Below, piece by piece: positions 48,584-58,441 of a stretch of 64,000 nucleotides of DNA; the stretch's first letter is position 1, and every line of letters begins with the position of its first letter. The stretch comes from Comamonas phosphati (GTDB taxonomy: Bacteria; Pseudomonadota; Gammaproteobacteria; Burkholderiales; Burkholderiaceae_C): positions 266,487-330,486 of the forward strand of contig NZ_BMEU01000001.1 of the NCBI RefSeq assembly GCF_014637085.1. Reading direction: 5' to 3'. Under the pieces are notes generated by a model that worked only from the letters and a program-made list of their open reading frames with translations, had not been told where the DNA came from and did no database searches. The position numbers were made by a program, and so were the translations under genes.

Positions 48584-49009
48584 TCAGTACAGGCCAAACA
48601 GCTTGGCGCCAAGCACCGCGGTCAGGGCCAGGCTGATCACCAGCACGGTCAGGGCCGTGCTCTTGCCGGTCTGCTTGTTGACGGCATGGTGGTTCACATC
48701 CATGACCAGATGGCGAACGCCTGCGCAGAAGTGGTGCAGATAGGCCCAGATCAGCGCCAGGCACACCAGCTTGGCGAACCAGCCGAAGCTGCCGGCAAAC
48801 ACGGCGGTGAATCCGTCATACGAAATCTCCGAGGACACCGACTTGTCGAACATCCAGATGATGAACGGCAGCAGCAGGAACATCAGCAGGCCGCTGACGC
48901 GGTGCAGGATCGACACAATGCCCGCGGGCGGCAGGCGGTAGGTCGGCAAGTCCTTGAAGAAGTTGATATTGCGGAACTCGGGCCGCTGTTTGGCTTGTTG
49001 CTCTGTCAT
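48584..49009 (-). CDS. sdhC: Succinate dehydrogenase cytochrome b556 subunit
   Basis: 141 residues. The N-terminal signature is RPEFRNINFFKDLPTYRLPP with AGIVSILHRVSGLLMFLLLP next; the haem-ligand His is in WAYLHHFCAGVRHLVMDVNH. Three membrane helices. It is the first structural gene of the sdh-gltA operon, 146 bases downstream of the GntR gene. Confidence 0.96.
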   Translation of the reverse strand: MTEQQAKQRPEFRNINFFKDLPTYRLPPAGIVSILHRVSGLLMFLLLPFIIWMFDKSVSSEISYDGFTAVFAGSFGWFAKLVCLALIWAYLHHFCAGVRHLVMDVNHHAVNKQTGKSTALTVLVISLALTAVLGAKLFGLY

Positions 49010-49043
49010 GGCAGGGTACTTTCGTGGATGTAACTGCGTTGTA

Positions 49044-49061
49044 ATCGCTGTGCGAAGCGAT
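49044..49061. promoter_or_regulatory. Inverted repeat in the sdhC leader
   Basis: ATCGCT-GTGCGA-AGCGAT, perfect 6-bp arms, lies 35 bases upstream of sdhC. It could be an operator or a leader hairpin. A possible -10 (TAGAAT on the minus strand) lies just upstream, at about 49070-49075. Confidence 0.35.
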
Positions 49062-49155
49062 GCAAAATTCTATTGCAATGCAGCACAAGTGTTTCACCGG
49101 GAATTGCGTACCGACTGCTGGGGAATCGGTGCAGTGGACGTTTTTCCCAGGGAAT

Positions 49156-49947
49156 TCAGCTCAAGGCATTGCGGTAATGATGGGTATCGGTGCGGTACAG
49201 CCCGCGGCGTAACTCCATGGGAACATCGTTATAGGTAAAGGCCGTGCGCTCCACGCTGAGCAGGGGCATGCTGCCGGGAATGTTGAGCAGCTGGGCCTGT
49301 TCGGCGTCGGGCAGGACGGCGCGGATTTTTTCGTCGGCCCGCACCATGCGCACGCCATAGTCCAGTTCGAACATGGCGTAGGTGGGGCCCTGGTAGCTGG
49401 ACATCTGCTCGACCGTCAGGCCCTTGAAGGCGTGGCCGGGCAGCCAGATGTCTTCCAAAATGGTGGGGACGCCGGCAAAGGACAGGATGCGGCGCACATG
49501 CATGGCGGCGTCGCCCGTGCGCAGCGCCAGGGCGCGGGCCACTTCGGCGGGCGCGCGCAGGCGGCGGCAGTCGAGGATGCGGCGTTCGGCCCGGCCTTCG
49601 CCCTGCAGGTCTCCGGCATCGGGGTGCAGTTTCAGGAAACGGTACTGGACCTGCTGCGCGGCATGGGTGGCCACGAAGGTGCCCTTGCCCTGGCGGCGCA
49701 TGACGAGGTTCTCGGAAGCCAGCTCGTCGATGGCCTTGCGCACCGTGCCCTGGCTGACCTTGAAGCGGGCGGCCAGCTCCATTTCACTGGGGATCAGCTC
49801 TCCGGGGCGCCATTCGCCGGCTTCCAGGCCCTGCAGGATGAGCCCCTTGATCTGCTGGTACAAGGGGCTGAATGCCGGGGTGGAGGTGCCAGCGCTGCCT
49901 GTCGTGGTGGCAGCGGATTCCGGGGCTGTGCTGTGAGGGGTTGGCAT
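49156..49947 (-). CDS. GntR-family regulator, HutC/UTRA type
   Basis: 263 residues from the ATG at 49947. The winged HTH is FSPLYQQIKGLILQGLEAGE to IPSEMELAARFKVSQGTVRK-AIDEL (residues about 30-80). The UTRA ligand domain fills the rest (ILSFAGVPTILEDIWLPGHA, ending ELRRGLYRTDTHHYRNAL). It lies between the sdh-gltA operon (same strand, downstream) and mdh (divergent), so it is placed to control central carbon flux. The in-frame region upstream of 49947 is intergenic. Confidence 0.92.
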   Translation of the reverse strand: MPTPHSTAPESAATTTGSAGTSTPAFSPLYQQIKGLILQGLEAGEWRPGELIPSEMELAARFKVSQGTVRKAIDELASENLVMRRQGKGTFVATHAAQQVQYRFLKLHPDAGDLQGEGRAERRILDCRRLRAPAEVARALALRTGDAAMHVRRILSFAGVPTILEDIWLPGHAFKGLTVEQMSSYQGPTYAMFELDYGVRMVRADEKIRAVLPDAEQAQLLNIPGSMPLLSVERTAFTYNDVPMELRRGLYRTDTHHYRNALS

Positions 49948-50028
49948 GGTGGGGAGAAGGGGGCGTCTCCGCGGTGCGACGCGTAAAGTTTGTCGTGTTT
50001 CTGCTAGTGTAGCTCTTTGTCGATCATA

Positions 50029-50040
50029 TCTTATATAAGA
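50029..50040. promoter_or_regulatory. Candidate operator of the GntR regulator
   Basis: The perfect palindrome TCTTATATAAGA is followed by the extra half-site CATAAGAC (50041-50048). HutC-type GntR operators are short TA-centred palindromes of this style. It sits just upstream of the mdh -35 box and over the expected -35 region of the gntR promoter. Confidence 0.6.
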
Positions 50041-50051
50041 CATAAGACAAA

Positions 50052-50081
50052 TTGACCGAGCTTTCAAATCAGCAGTACACT
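50052..50081 (+). promoter_or_regulatory. Sigma-70 promoter candidate of mdh
   Basis: TTGACC (50052-50057), an 18-base spacer and TACACT (50076-50081), with the mdh ATG 96 bases after the -10. The GntR-type palindrome lies 12 bases upstream of the -35 box. Confidence 0.6.
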
Positions 50082-50176
50082 TTCGCCATGTTGCGGAGCA
50101 CGGGCTGCTGGTGATGGACGCTGGTGCAACCTGGCGCCGATAACATCTCAATTTTTTCCAAAACTGGAGTTTCACT

Positions 50177-51163
50177 ATGAGCAAGAAGCCCGTTCGTGTC
50201 GCCGTCACCGGCGCCGCTGGCCAAATCGGTTACGCCCTGCTGTTTCGCATCGCCTCTGGCGAAATGTTGGGCAAGGATCAGCCCGTCATTCTGCAACTGC
50301 TCGAGATTCCCGACGAGAAGGCCCAGAACGCCCTGAAGGGTGTGATCATGGAGCTGGAAGACTGCGCCTTCCCCCTGCTGGCCGGCATCGAAGCCCACAG
50401 CGACCCCATGACCGCCTTCAAGGATACCGACTACGCCCTGCTGGTCGGTGCCCGTCCGCGCGGCCCCGGCATGGAGCGCGCCGACCTGCTGGCCGCCAAT
50501 GCCCAGATCTTCACGGCCCAGGGCAAGGCCCTGAACGCCGTGGCTTCGCGCAACGTGAAGGTGCTGGTCGTTGGCAACCCCGCCAACACCAACGCCTACA
50601 TCGCCATGAAGTCGGCTCCCGACCTGCCGGCCAAGAACTTCACCGCCATGCTGCGCCTGGACCACAACCGTGCTGCCTCGCAACTGGCGGCCAAGGGCGG
50701 CTTCAAGGTCGGCGACATCAGGAAGCTGACCGTCTGGGGCAACCACTCGCCCACGATGTACGCCGACTACCGCTTCGCCACCGTGGACGGCAAGTCCGTG
50801 AAGGACGCCATCAACGACCAGGAATGGAACAAGGACGTGTTCCTGCCCACCGTGGGCAAGCGCGGCGCCGCCATCATCGCGGCTCGCGGCCTGTCGTCGG
50901 CTGCCTCGGCTGCCAACGCCGCCATCGACCACATGCGCGACTGGGCCCTGGGCTCCAATGGCGAGTGGGTCACCATGGGCGTGCCTTCCAACGGTGAGTA
51001 CGGCATTCCCGCCGGCATCGTGTTCGGCTTCCCCGTGACCACCGAAAACGGCGAATACCAGATCGTCAAGGGCCTGGCCATCGATGCCTTCTCGCAAGAG
51101 TGCATCAACAAGACCTTGGCCGAGCTGCAAGGCGAGCAGGACGGCGTCAAGCACCTGCTGTAA
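50177..51163 (+). CDS. mdh: Malate dehydrogenase
   Basis: 328 residues, the length of the long dimeric (cytosolic-like) MDH group common in betaproteobacteria. NAD binding is [20 protein letters not shown]; the substrate Arg loop is [15 protein letters not shown]; catalysis uses the Asp/His pair in [11 protein letters not shown] and [15 protein letters not shown]. It converts malate to oxaloacetate. GGAG lies 9 bases before the ATG. tam follows after 10 bases. Confidence 0.97.
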   Translation: MSKKPVRVAVTGAAGQIGYALLFRIASGEMLGKDQPVILQLLEIPDEKAQNALKGVIMELEDCAFPLLAGIEAHSDPMTAFKDTDYALLVGARPRGPGMERADLLAANAQIFTAQGKALNAVASRNVKVLVVGNPANTNAYIAMKSAPDLPAKNFTAMLRLDHNRAASQLAAKGGFKVGDIRKLTVWGNHSPTMYADYRFATVDGKSVKDAINDQEWNKDVFLPTVGKRGAAIIAARGLSSAASAANAAIDHMRDWALGSNGEWVTMGVPSNGEYGIPAGIVFGFPVTTENGEYQIVKGLAIDAFSQECINKTLAELQGEQDGVKHLL

Positions 51164-51173
51164 GCCAAGGCCC

Positions 51174-51980
51174 ATGCAAGACTGGAACCCCGCGCTGTAT
51201 TTGCGCTTTGCCAACGAGCGCACGCGCCCGGCCGCAGAGCTGCTGGCGCGGGTACCTCTGGTCGGGCAACCGGCCCGCAGCCTCCACGTCGTGGACCTGG
51301 GCTGCGGGCCCGGCAACTCCACCGAGTTGCTGGTCGAACGTTTTGCCGGTGCCCAGGTGCTGGGCATCGACAATTCCGAAGCCATGCTGGAGGCCGCGCG
51401 CAGGCTGCTGCCCCAGGCGCGCTTCACCTCCGGCGATATCGCCACCTGGGCGCCTGAAGCAGGCCGGTGCGCCCCTGACCTGATCTATGCCAATGCCTCC
51501 ATCCAGTGGGTGGGCGGGCATGAACAACTGATTCCCCGTCTGCTGTCGCTGCTGGCCCCTGGCGGCGTGCTGGCGATACAGATGCCTGACAACCATCAGG
51601 AACCCTCGCACCGGCTGATGCGCGAAGTGGCGCAGCTGCCGCAGTTCGTCTCGCACATGGGCGATGCGGGCAAGGTGCGTGCAGACATCCTGCCCATAGG
51701 GGCTTATTACGATTTATTGGCCGCACCCCAGCGCGATGCGGCCAGCGTGGATGTGTGGCACACCATCTACCAGCACCCCATGGATTCGGCCGCTGCCATC
51801 GTGCAGTGGCTGCGCGGCACGGGCCTCAAGCCTTTTGTGGAAGGCCTGCCTGCCGAACTGCAAGCCGAATTCCTGGCCGCATACGAGCGCCGCGTGGACG
51901 CGGCCTATCCCGCACGTGCGGACGGCAAGCGCCTGCTGGCATTTCCCCGACTCTTTCTGGTAGCCCAGCGCAAACCATGA
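51174..51980 (+). CDS. tam: Trans-aconitate 2-methyltransferase
   Basis: 268 residues from the ATG at 51174. The sequence follows E. coli Tam closely: [20 protein letters not shown] at the start, the SAM motif [47 protein letters not shown] and the C-terminal [14 protein letters not shown]. It methylates trans-aconitate, a spontaneous isomer of cis-aconitate that inhibits aconitase. Placement three genes before acnB fits this repair role. Its stop overlaps the next start (ATGA). Confidence 0.95.
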   Translation: MQDWNPALYLRFANERTRPAAELLARVPLVGQPARSLHVVDLGCGPGNSTELLVERFAGAQVLGIDNSEAMLEAARRLLPQARFTSGDIATWAPEAGRCAPDLIYANASIQWVGGHEQLIPRLLSLLAPGGVLAIQMPDNHQEPSHRLMREVAQLPQFVSHMGDAGKVRADILPIGAYYDLLAAPQRDAASVDVWHTIYQHPMDSAAAIVQWLRGTGLKPFVEGLPAELQAEFLAAYERRVDAAYPARADGKRLLAFPRLFLVAQRKP

Positions 51981-52990
51981 CCGTAGAACTGGTTCACCCC
52001 GCGAAAGTCCTGCTCGATGCGCAGGGCGGCGCACAGCGCCTGCCCGTCTGCGATCACTACAGCGGCGTGGAAGTGCGCATGCGCAAAAGCCTGCAGCTGC
52101 AGGCCGAGATGCTGCAGGAGTTCGGCGCCTGCGTGTTCGACGTCACGCTGGACTGCGAGGACGGCGCGCCCGTGGGCCAGGAAGCGGCCCATGCCAGGCT
52201 GGTGGCCGAGCTGGCCAATGGCGCCGTCACCGCTTCTCCCGGCGCGCGCGTGGCCGCCCGCGTGCATGCGGCGGACCACGCGCATTTCCAGCAGGACATG
52301 GACATCATCGCGGGTGGTGCGGGCGAGCGCCTGTGCCACATCATGCTTCCCAAGGTGGAAAGCGTGGACGATGTGCTTGCCGCAGAAAAAGCCCTGCAGC
52401 GCGCATCCGGCAAGCGCATACCGCTACATGTTCTGATTGAGTCGCCGGCGGCCGTGCAACAGGCCTTCGACATCGCGGCCCATCCGCTGGTGCAAAGCAT
52501 CTCCTTCGGGCTGATGGACTTCGTCTCGGCCCATGGCGGCGCGATTCCCGCCTCGGCCATGACGTCCCAGGGCCAGTTCGAGCATCCGCTGGTGGTGCGC
52601 GCCAAGCTGGAGATCTCCGCCGCCTGCCACGCCCACGGCAAGGTGCCGTCGCACTGCGTGGTAACCGAATTCAAGAATCCCCAGGCCCTGGAGGCCTGTG
52701 CGCAGAAAGCCGCGCGCGAGCTGGGCTACACGCGCATGTGGAGCATCCATCCGGACCAGATCCGGCCCATATTGCGGGCTTTTTCACCGGCTGCTGACGA
52801 GGTGCGACAAGCGGCACAAATTCTTACCTCTGCGGCAGTGCAGAATTGGGCCCCCATCAGCTTTGATGGGGTATTACATGATCGCGCGAGCTATCGCTAT
52901 TTCTGGCAGTTGCTGGAGCGCGCTCACCAGACAGGGCAGGCCTTACCGGATGCAGTGCAGCCGTGGTTTGCTCCTGAACCAACCCATTGA
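51977..52990 (+). CDS. HpcH/HpaI-CitE family CoA-ester lyase
   Basis: 337 residues from the ATG at 51977 (4-base overlap with tam). It is a CitE/malyl-CoA lyase-like TIM barrel: VFDVTLDCEDGAPVGQEAAH near residue 55, HIMLPKVESVDDVLAAEKAL, LIESPAAVQQAFDIAAHPLV, and SIHPDQIRPILRAF near residue 260. Such enzymes cleave or form malyl-, citramalyl- or citryl-CoA, or hydrolyse malyl-CoA. No citDF genes are present, so it is not a classical citrate lyase subunit; the substrate is unresolved. Confidence 0.88.
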   Translation: MTVELVHPAKVLLDAQGGAQRLPVCDHYSGVEVRMRKSLQLQAEMLQEFGACVFDVTLDCEDGAPVGQEAAHARLVAELANGAVTASPGARVAARVHAADHAHFQQDMDIIAGGAGERLCHIMLPKVESVDDVLAAEKALQRASGKRIPLHVLIESPAAVQQAFDIAAHPLVQSISFGLMDFVSAHGGAIPASAMTSQGQFEHPLVVRAKLEISAACHAHGKVPSHCVVTEFKNPQALEACAQKAARELGYTRMWSIHPDQIRPILRAFSPAADEVRQAAQILTSAAVQNWAPISFDGVLHDRASYRYFWQLLERAHQTGQALPDAVQPWFAPEPTH

Positions 52991-53021
52991 ACCTCAAGCA
53001 AAGTCTGCAGGAGCCTTTCCT

Positions 53022-53594
53022 ATGAAGACCCTCATCGCCACTCTTTTGATCGCAGCCCCCCTGGTTGCAGCCAGCTCCTTCGCCCAGGCCCAGGACACCG
53101 CACCGGCCAAGGCCACTGCCGCCAAGAAGACGGTTCACAAGGCGGCCAAGAAGCCCGTCGCCAAGAAGGGCGCCAAGGCCGCAGCCGGTGCCGCAGCTGC
53201 AGCCACCGCCGTGGCAGCCGTTCCTGATGTACCCCTGTCCACCGAGGACCTGGCCGTTTCCGAGCGCGTGTTCAAGGGCCACATCCCCTGCGAGCTCGGC
53301 GCCTACGTGAACGTGGCGGCCGACAGCGCCAACCCCGGTTACTTCTTCGTGGACGGCCGCGGCTTCAAGTACCACATGTCGCCCGTGAAGACCACCACGG
53401 GCACGGTGCGCCTGGAAGACAAGGCCGCCGGCGCCGTGTGGCTGCAGATCGCCAACAAGTCCATGCTCATGAACCAGAAGGCCGGCCAGCGCCTAGCCGA
53501 CGAGTGCATGAGCCCCGAACAGCAGCAGGTGGCCGAAGCCATCAAGAAGAACCCGCCTCCCAGCCTGCTGGACGCGCCCAAACCCGCCCAGTAA
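53022..53594 (+). CDS. Secreted protein with Ala/Lys-rich linker, unknown function
   Basis: 190 residues. A signal peptide (MKTLIATLLIAAPLVAASSFAQA) is followed by a histone-tail-like Ala/Lys stretch (about residues 24-65: KKTVHKAAKKPVAKKGAKAA), then a compact domain with FKGHIPCELGAYVNVAADSA, two Cys that could pair (Cys near 89 and Cys near 163), and a Pro-rich end. GGAG precedes the ATG. It sits between the lyase and acnB. No family recognised. Confidence 0.78.
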   Translation: MKTLIATLLIAAPLVAASSFAQAQDTAPAKATAAKKTVHKAAKKPVAKKGAKAAAGAAAAATAVAAVPDVPLSTEDLAVSERVFKGHIPCELGAYVNVAADSANPGYFFVDGRGFKYHMSPVKTTTGTVRLEDKAAGAVWLQIANKSMLMNQKAGQRLADECMSPEQQQVAEAIKKNPPPSLLDAPKPAQ

Positions 53595-53705
53595 GGCCGA
53601 AAGCGGGAACGCGTTTTGACACCAGGCCGCCATGTCGCACTCACGGCGGCCTCGTGATTCGCGTCGACCGCGCAGCCTTTTTCTAAAAACCATTGGAGAG
53701 AACCC

Positions 53706-56321
53706 ATGTTGAAAGCCTACCGTGACCATGTGGCCGAGCGCGCCGCACTCGGCATCCCACCGTTGCCCCTGGATGCCAAGCAGGTCGCCGAGCTGATCGA
53801 GCTGATCAAGAACCCGCAAGCATCGGGAGTCCAGGGCGAGGACGCCTTCCTGCTCGACCTGCTGACCCACCGCGTGCCCCCGGGCGTGGACGACGCGGCC
53901 AAGGTCAAGGCTTCCTTCCTGGCCGCCGTGGCGCACGGCGACCTCCAGGTGGGCCTGATCTCCAAGGCCAAGGCCACCGAGCTGCTGGGCACCATGGTCG
54001 GCGGCTACAACGTGCATCCCCTGATCGAACTGCTGGACGACGCCGAAGTCGCCGGCGTGGCCGCGGACGCGCTGAAGAAGACGCTGCTGATGTTCGACTT
54101 CTTCAACGACGTCGCCGCCAAGGCCAAGGCCGGCAACGCCAAGGCCAAGGAAGTGATGCAGAGCTGGGCCGAGGCCGAGTGGTTCACTTCGCGCCCCCAA
54201 GTCGAGAAAAAGATCACCGTCACCGTGTTCAAGGTGCCCGGCGAAACCAATACCGACGACCTGTCGCCCGCGCCCGATGCCTGGAGCCGTCCCGACATCC
54301 CGCTGCACTACCTGGCGATGCTCAAGAACACCCGCCCCGACGCGGCCTTCAAGCCCGAGGAAGACGGCAAGCGCGGCCCCATGCAGTTCATCGAGGACCT
54401 GAAGAAGAAGGGCCACCTGGTTGCCTACGTGGGCGACGTGGTGGGTACCGGGTCTTCGCGCAAGTCCGCCACCAACTCCATCATCTGGGGTACGGGCATG
54501 GACATTCCCTTCGTGCCCAACAAGCGCTTCGGCGGCGTGACGCTGGGCGGCAAGATCGCTCCCATCTTCTTCAACACGCAGGAAGACTCCGGCGCCCTGC
54601 CCATCGAAGTGGACGTTTCCGAGCTGGAAATGGGCGATGTCATCGACGTGCTGCCCTACGACGGCAAGATCGTCAAGAACGGCGCGACCGTGGCCGAGTT
54701 CTCGCTCAAGTCCGACATGCTGCTGGACGAAGTGCAGGCCGGCGGCCGTATCAACCTGATCATCGGCCGCTCGCTGACTGCCAAGGCCCGCGAGTTCCTG
54801 GGCCTGCCCGCATCGACCGCCTTCCGCCTGCCCCAGGCGCCCGCCGAATCCAAGGCCGGCTTCACGCTGGCCCAGAAGATGGTCGGCCGCGCCGTGGGCC
54901 TGCCCGAAGGCCAGGGCGTGCGCCCCGGTACCTACTGCGAACCCCGCATGACCACCGTCGGCTCGCAGGATACGACCGGCCCCATGACCCGCGACGAGCT
55001 GAAGGACCTGGCCTGCCTGGGCTTCTCGGCCGACATGGTGATGCAGTCCTTCTGCCACACCGCGGCCTACCCCAAGCCCGTGGACGTGAAGACCCACCGC
55101 GAGCTGCCCGCCTTCATCTCCAACCGCGGCGGCGTGGCCCTGCGTCCCGGCGACGGCGTGATCCACTCGTGGCTCAACCGCCTGCTGCTGCCCGACACCG
55201 TGGGCACCGGCGGCGACTCGCACACGCGCTTTCCCATCGGCATCTCCTTCCCCGCAGGCTCGGGCCTGGTGGCCTTCGGTGCCGCCACGGGCGTGATGCC
55301 CCTGGACATGCCTGAATCGGTGCTGGTGCGCTTCAAGGGCGAAATGCAGCCCGGCGTGACCCTGCGCGACCTGGTGCACGCGATTCCCCTGTACGCCATC
55401 AAGGCCGGTCTGCTGACCGTGGCCAAGGCCGGCAAGAAGAACATCTTCTCGGGCAAGATCCTCGAAATCGAAGGTCTGCCCGAGCTGAAGGTGGAGCAGG
55501 CCTTCGAGCTGTCCGACGCTTCGGCCGAGCGCTCCGCCGCCGGCTGCACGATCAAGCTCAACCCCGAGCCGGTCAAGGAATACCTGACCTCGAACATCGT
55601 TCTGATGAAGAACATGATCGCCGACGGTTACGCCGATGCCAAGACGCTGCAGCGCCGCATCGAGAAGGTCGAAGCCTGGCTGGCCAAGCCCGAGCTGCTC
55701 GAAGCCGACAAGGATGCCGAGTACGCCGCCGTGATCGAGATCGATCTGGCCGACATCAAGGAGCCCATCGTCTGCTGCCCCAACGACCCGGACGACGCCA
55801 AGTTCCTGTCCGAAGTGGCCGGCACCAAGATCGACGAAGCCTTCATCGGCTCGTGCATGACCAACATCGGCCACTTCCGTGCAGCCGCCAAGCTGCTGGG
55901 CGGCCAGCGCGACATTCCCGTCAAGCTGTGGGTGGCGCCTCCCACCAAGATGGACCAGAGCGAGCTGATCAAGGAAGGCCACTACGCCGCCTTCGGCACG
56001 GCCGGTGCCCGCACCGAAATGCCGGGCTGCTCGCTGTGCATGGGCAACCAGGCCCAGGTGCATGAAGGCGCGACGGTGATCTCCACCTCGACCCGCAACT
56101 TCCCCAACCGCCTGGGCAAGAACACCAACGTGTATCTGGGCTCGGCCGAGCTGGCTGCCATCGCCTCGCGCATCGGCAAGCTGCCCACCAAGGAGGAATA
56201 CCTCAAGGAAATGGGCATCATCGACGCCGACAAGGCCAGCGTCTACCGCTATATGAACTTCGACCAGATCGAGGAATACGCGGACGTGGCCAAGAGCGTG
56301 AACAACGGCGTTGCCGCTTGA
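53706..56321 (+). CDS. acnB: Aconitate hydratase B / 2-methylisocitrate dehydratase
   Basis: 871 residues. It has the AcnB order, with the HEAT-like and swivel domains first ([40 protein letters not shown]) and the iron-sulfur domains after. The 4Fe-4S ligands are C717 ([10 protein letters not shown]), C775 and C778 (GCSLCMGNQ). It isomerises citrate to isocitrate and can act in the methylcitrate cycle. GGAGAG lies 6 bases before the ATG. A strong terminator follows. Confidence 0.98.
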   Translation: MLKAYRDHVAERAALGIPPLPLDAKQVAELIELIKNPQASGVQGEDAFLLDLLTHRVPPGVDDAAKVKASFLAAVAHGDLQVGLISKAKATELLGTMVGGYNVHPLIELLDDAEVAGVAADALKKTLLMFDFFNDVAAKAKAGNAKAKEVMQSWAEAEWFTSRPQVEKKITVTVFKVPGETNTDDLSPAPDAWSRPDIPLHYLAMLKNTRPDAAFKPEEDGKRGPMQFIEDLKKKGHLVAYVGDVVGTGSSRKSATNSIIWGTGMDIPFVPNKRFGGVTLGGKIAPIFFNTQEDSGALPIEVDVSELEMGDVIDVLPYDGKIVKNGATVAEFSLKSDMLLDEVQAGGRINLIIGRSLTAKAREFLGLPASTAFRLPQAPAESKAGFTLAQKMVGRAVGLPEGQGVRPGTYCEPRMTTVGSQDTTGPMTRDELKDLACLGFSADMVMQSFCHTAAYPKPVDVKTHRELPAFISNRGGVALRPGDGVIHSWLNRLLLPDTVGTGGDSHTRFPIGISFPAGSGLVAFGAATGVMPLDMPESVLVRFKGEMQPGVTLRDLVHAIPLYAIKAGLLTVAKAGKKNIFSGKILEIEGLPELKVEQAFELSDASAERSAAGCTIKLNPEPVKEYLTSNIVLMKNMIADGYADAKTLQRRIEKVEAWLAKPELLEADKDAEYAAVIEIDLADIKEPIVCCPNDPDDAKFLSEVAGTKIDEAFIGSCMTNIGHFRAAAKLLGGQRDIPVKLWVAPPTKMDQSELIKEGHYAAFGTAGARTEMPGCSLCMGNQAQVHEGATVISTSTRNFPNRLGKNTNVYLGSAELAAIASRIGKLPTKEEYLKEMGIIDADKASVYRYMNFDQIEEYADVAKSVNNGVAA

Positions 56322-56343
56322 TGAACTGAGCTGACCGCTGCCT

Positions 56344-56379
56344 GAAAAAACCGCCAGTGTTTGCTGGCGGTTTTTTTTA
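56344..56379 (+). terminator. Intrinsic terminator of acnB
   Basis: AAAAAACCGCCAG and CTGGCGGTTTTTTTT flank a 6-base loop. The A-run and T-run allow use from both convergent genes (acnB and the symporter). Confidence 0.93.
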
Positions 56380-56415
56380 TGGCGGCTTGCTGATGGTGGG
56401 CGATGGAAGCCGGAC

Positions 56416-57966
56416 TCAGGCCTCGGCCGTGTCGAGGTAATCCTGTGGCCGGGTGCCGTCGCTCGCGCTGCTCATGCCCGCGACATGGACCACGGCGCTG
56501 ACGACGATGGCCACCACGAGGTTGACGGCGAGCGACCAGACTGCGGCGTAGCCCGGGACGGCAAGGCCGAACAGGTGGATGGTGTAGATCGAGCTGGCGA
56601 GCTTCAGCGAGGCCGCCATCCAGGTGCCCGTGGCGATGCCCGCGGCCCAGCCGAGCAGCAGGCCGCGGTGGTCGAGCAGGCGCGTGTAGAGCCCGAGCAC
56701 GATGGCCGGCAGCGTCTGGATGATCCAGATGCCGCCCAGCAGCTGCAGCTGGATGGCGTAGGTGAGCGGCAGCCCGAGGATGAAGGCCAGCGCGCCGAGC
56801 TTGACGATCAGCGAGACGAGCTTGGCGACCTGGGTTTCCTCGCCGGGCTGCAGGTTGCGGTTGAAGAATTCCTTGTGGATGTTGCGCGTGTAGAGGTTGG
56901 CCGCCGCGATGGACATGATCGCCGCCGGCACCAGGGCACCGATGGCGATCGCCGCCAGGGCCACGCCCACGAACCAGGACGGGAAGAAATGCAGGATCAG
57001 GGCCGGCACCGCGAAGTTCGGCCCGAAGGCCTTGAAGTAGGGCGCGAATTCCGGCATGTCCTTCACGCCGGACGCCAGTGCCATGAAGCCCAGCAGCGCG
57101 AGCAGGCCCAGCACCAGCGAGTAGGCAGGCAGCAGGGCCATGTTGCGGCGGATGACGTTGCCCGAGGAGGAGGCGAGCAGCGCGGTCACCGAATGCGGAT
57201 ACAGGAACAGCGCCAGCGCCGAGCCCACGGCCAGGGTCGCGTAGGCGCTGTAGCCATTGAGGCTGCCTGCATCCGGCGCCTTGAGCAGCAGCTTGTCCGG
57301 CGAGACCGCCGCGAAGATGGCGCCGAAGCCGCCCAGTTGCGCCGGGATCACGATCATCGCAACGATGACGGTCAGGTAGATCAGTGCATCCTTCACGACG
57401 GCGATCATGGCCGGGGCGCGCAGGCCGGACGCATAGGTATAGGCCGCGAGGATGGCGAAGGCGATGATCAGCGGCAGGTCGCCGACGAGGCCGCCGGTCT
57501 TGAAGCCCAGCGCGCCGATGACGACCTGGATGCCCACGAGTTGCAGCGCGATGTAGGGCATGGTGGCGACGATGCCGGTGACCGCCACCGCCAGGCCCAG
57601 CATCCGGCTGCCGTGGCGCGCGCTGACGAAATCGGCGGCCGTCACGTAGCCGTGGCGCTTGGCGACGGCCCACAGCCTGGGAAACACGAGGAAGGCGAAC
57701 GGGTAGATCAGCACCGTGTACGGCAGCGCGAAGAAGCCGGTGGCGCCGGCGCCGAACACCAGGGCCGGCACGGCGATGAAGGTGTAGGCGGTGTAGAGGT
57801 CGCCCCCCAGCAGGAACCAGGTCACCACGGTGCCGAAGCGCCGCCCGCCCAGGCCCCATTCGTGCAGTTGCGCCAGGTCGCCGCGGCGCCAGCGCCCAGC
57901 GAAGAAGCCGAGGATGGTCACGAAGGCGAACAGCAGCACGAAGACGATGGTGGCCGCGACGTTCAT
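56416..57966 (-). CDS. Sodium:solute symporter, MctP-like monocarboxylate transporter
   Basis: 516 residues from the ATG at 57966, which overlaps the DUF3311 stop (ATGA). About 13 membrane helices. Typical SSS segments are EWGLGGRRFGTVVTWFLLGG-DLYTAYTF near residue 36, YPFAFLVFPRLWAVAKRHGY and YVTAADFVSARHGSRMLGLA. Together with a small DUF3311 protein this is the arrangement of MctP-type uptake systems for lactate, pyruvate or acetate, which would feed the adjacent TCA genes. Confidence 0.92.
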   Translation of the reverse strand: MNVAATIVFVLLFAFVTILGFFAGRWRRGDLAQLHEWGLGGRRFGTVVTWFLLGGDLYTAYTFIAVPALVFGAGATGFFALPYTVLIYPFAFLVFPRLWAVAKRHGYVTAADFVSARHGSRMLGLAVAVTGIVATMPYIALQLVGIQVVIGALGFKTGGLVGDLPLIIAFAILAAYTYASGLRAPAMIAVVKDALIYLTVIVAMIVIPAQLGGFGAIFAAVSPDKLLLKAPDAGSLNGYSAYATLAVGSALALFLYPHSVTALLASSSGNVIRRNMALLPAYSLVLGLLALLGFMALASGVKDMPEFAPYFKAFGPNFAVPALILHFFPSWFVGVALAAIAIGALVPAAIMSIAAANLYTRNIHKEFFNRNLQPGEETQVAKLVSLIVKLGALAFILGLPLTYAIQLQLLGGIWIIQTLPAIVLGLYTRLLDHRGLLLGWAAGIATGTWMAASLKLASSIYTIHLFGLAVPGYAAVWSLAVNLVVAIVVSAVVHVAGMSSASDGTRPQDYLDTAEA

Positions 57967-58202
57967 GATGGGTCCCCTCGCGGCGATGGCGGCCCGCCGC
58001 TGCGCGTCCTGAAATAGACCAGGGCGGTAATCACCGCGCTCACCAGCACCCAGAGCATCTGGTACCAGTAGAAGAACGGAAAACCCCATAGCCGCGGCTC
58101 GTCGCGGTTATAGGAGGGCACGCAGATCATGGCGATCCACGGAAGCAGCAGAAGCCACAGCCAGTGCTTGCTCGACCGACGGGGATGGGAATCCTGGGTC
58201 AT
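57963..58202 (-). CDS. DUF3311 small membrane protein, symporter partner
   Basis: 79 residues with two membrane helices (WLWLLLLPWIAMICVPSYNR and YQMLWVLVSAVITALVYFRT) and the family's LWGFPFFYWYQMLW signature. GGGAG precedes the ATG. It is translationally coupled to the symporter and is probably an accessory subunit. Confidence 0.9.
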   Translation of the reverse strand: MTQDSHPRRSSKHWLWLLLLPWIAMICVPSYNRDEPRLWGFPFFYWYQMLWVLVSAVITALVYFRTRSGGPPSPRGDPS

Positions 58203-58441
58203 GTTTTACTCCCTGCAGTACAGCGAGGAACTTCCACATTCTGCGCCTGCAGGAAAAGCTTGGCTAAAACACTTCCCCCTGCGCAGGCTTCAATGCTTAT
58301 ACCCACCATATCCCGCGCCGGATGGGGCCTCCGGCAACGGCAGGGATAATTCCGTACCGCTTAAAATTCACGGCTGCGCCGCGCCGGCGCATTCTTCGCA
58401 ACCATGGGTTCCCTCGCCCCCATCGATCAAAAAGGACTGTC

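Noticed and set aside
53493-56063. 856-codon frame antisense to acnB
   Set aside because: Composition artefact opposite a fully recognised aconitase.
58203-58441. preQ1 riboswitch before the queuosine-precursor transporter
   Set aside because: I looked for a preQ1 aptamer-type hairpin and A-rich pseudoknot tail near the ribosome site and found neither.
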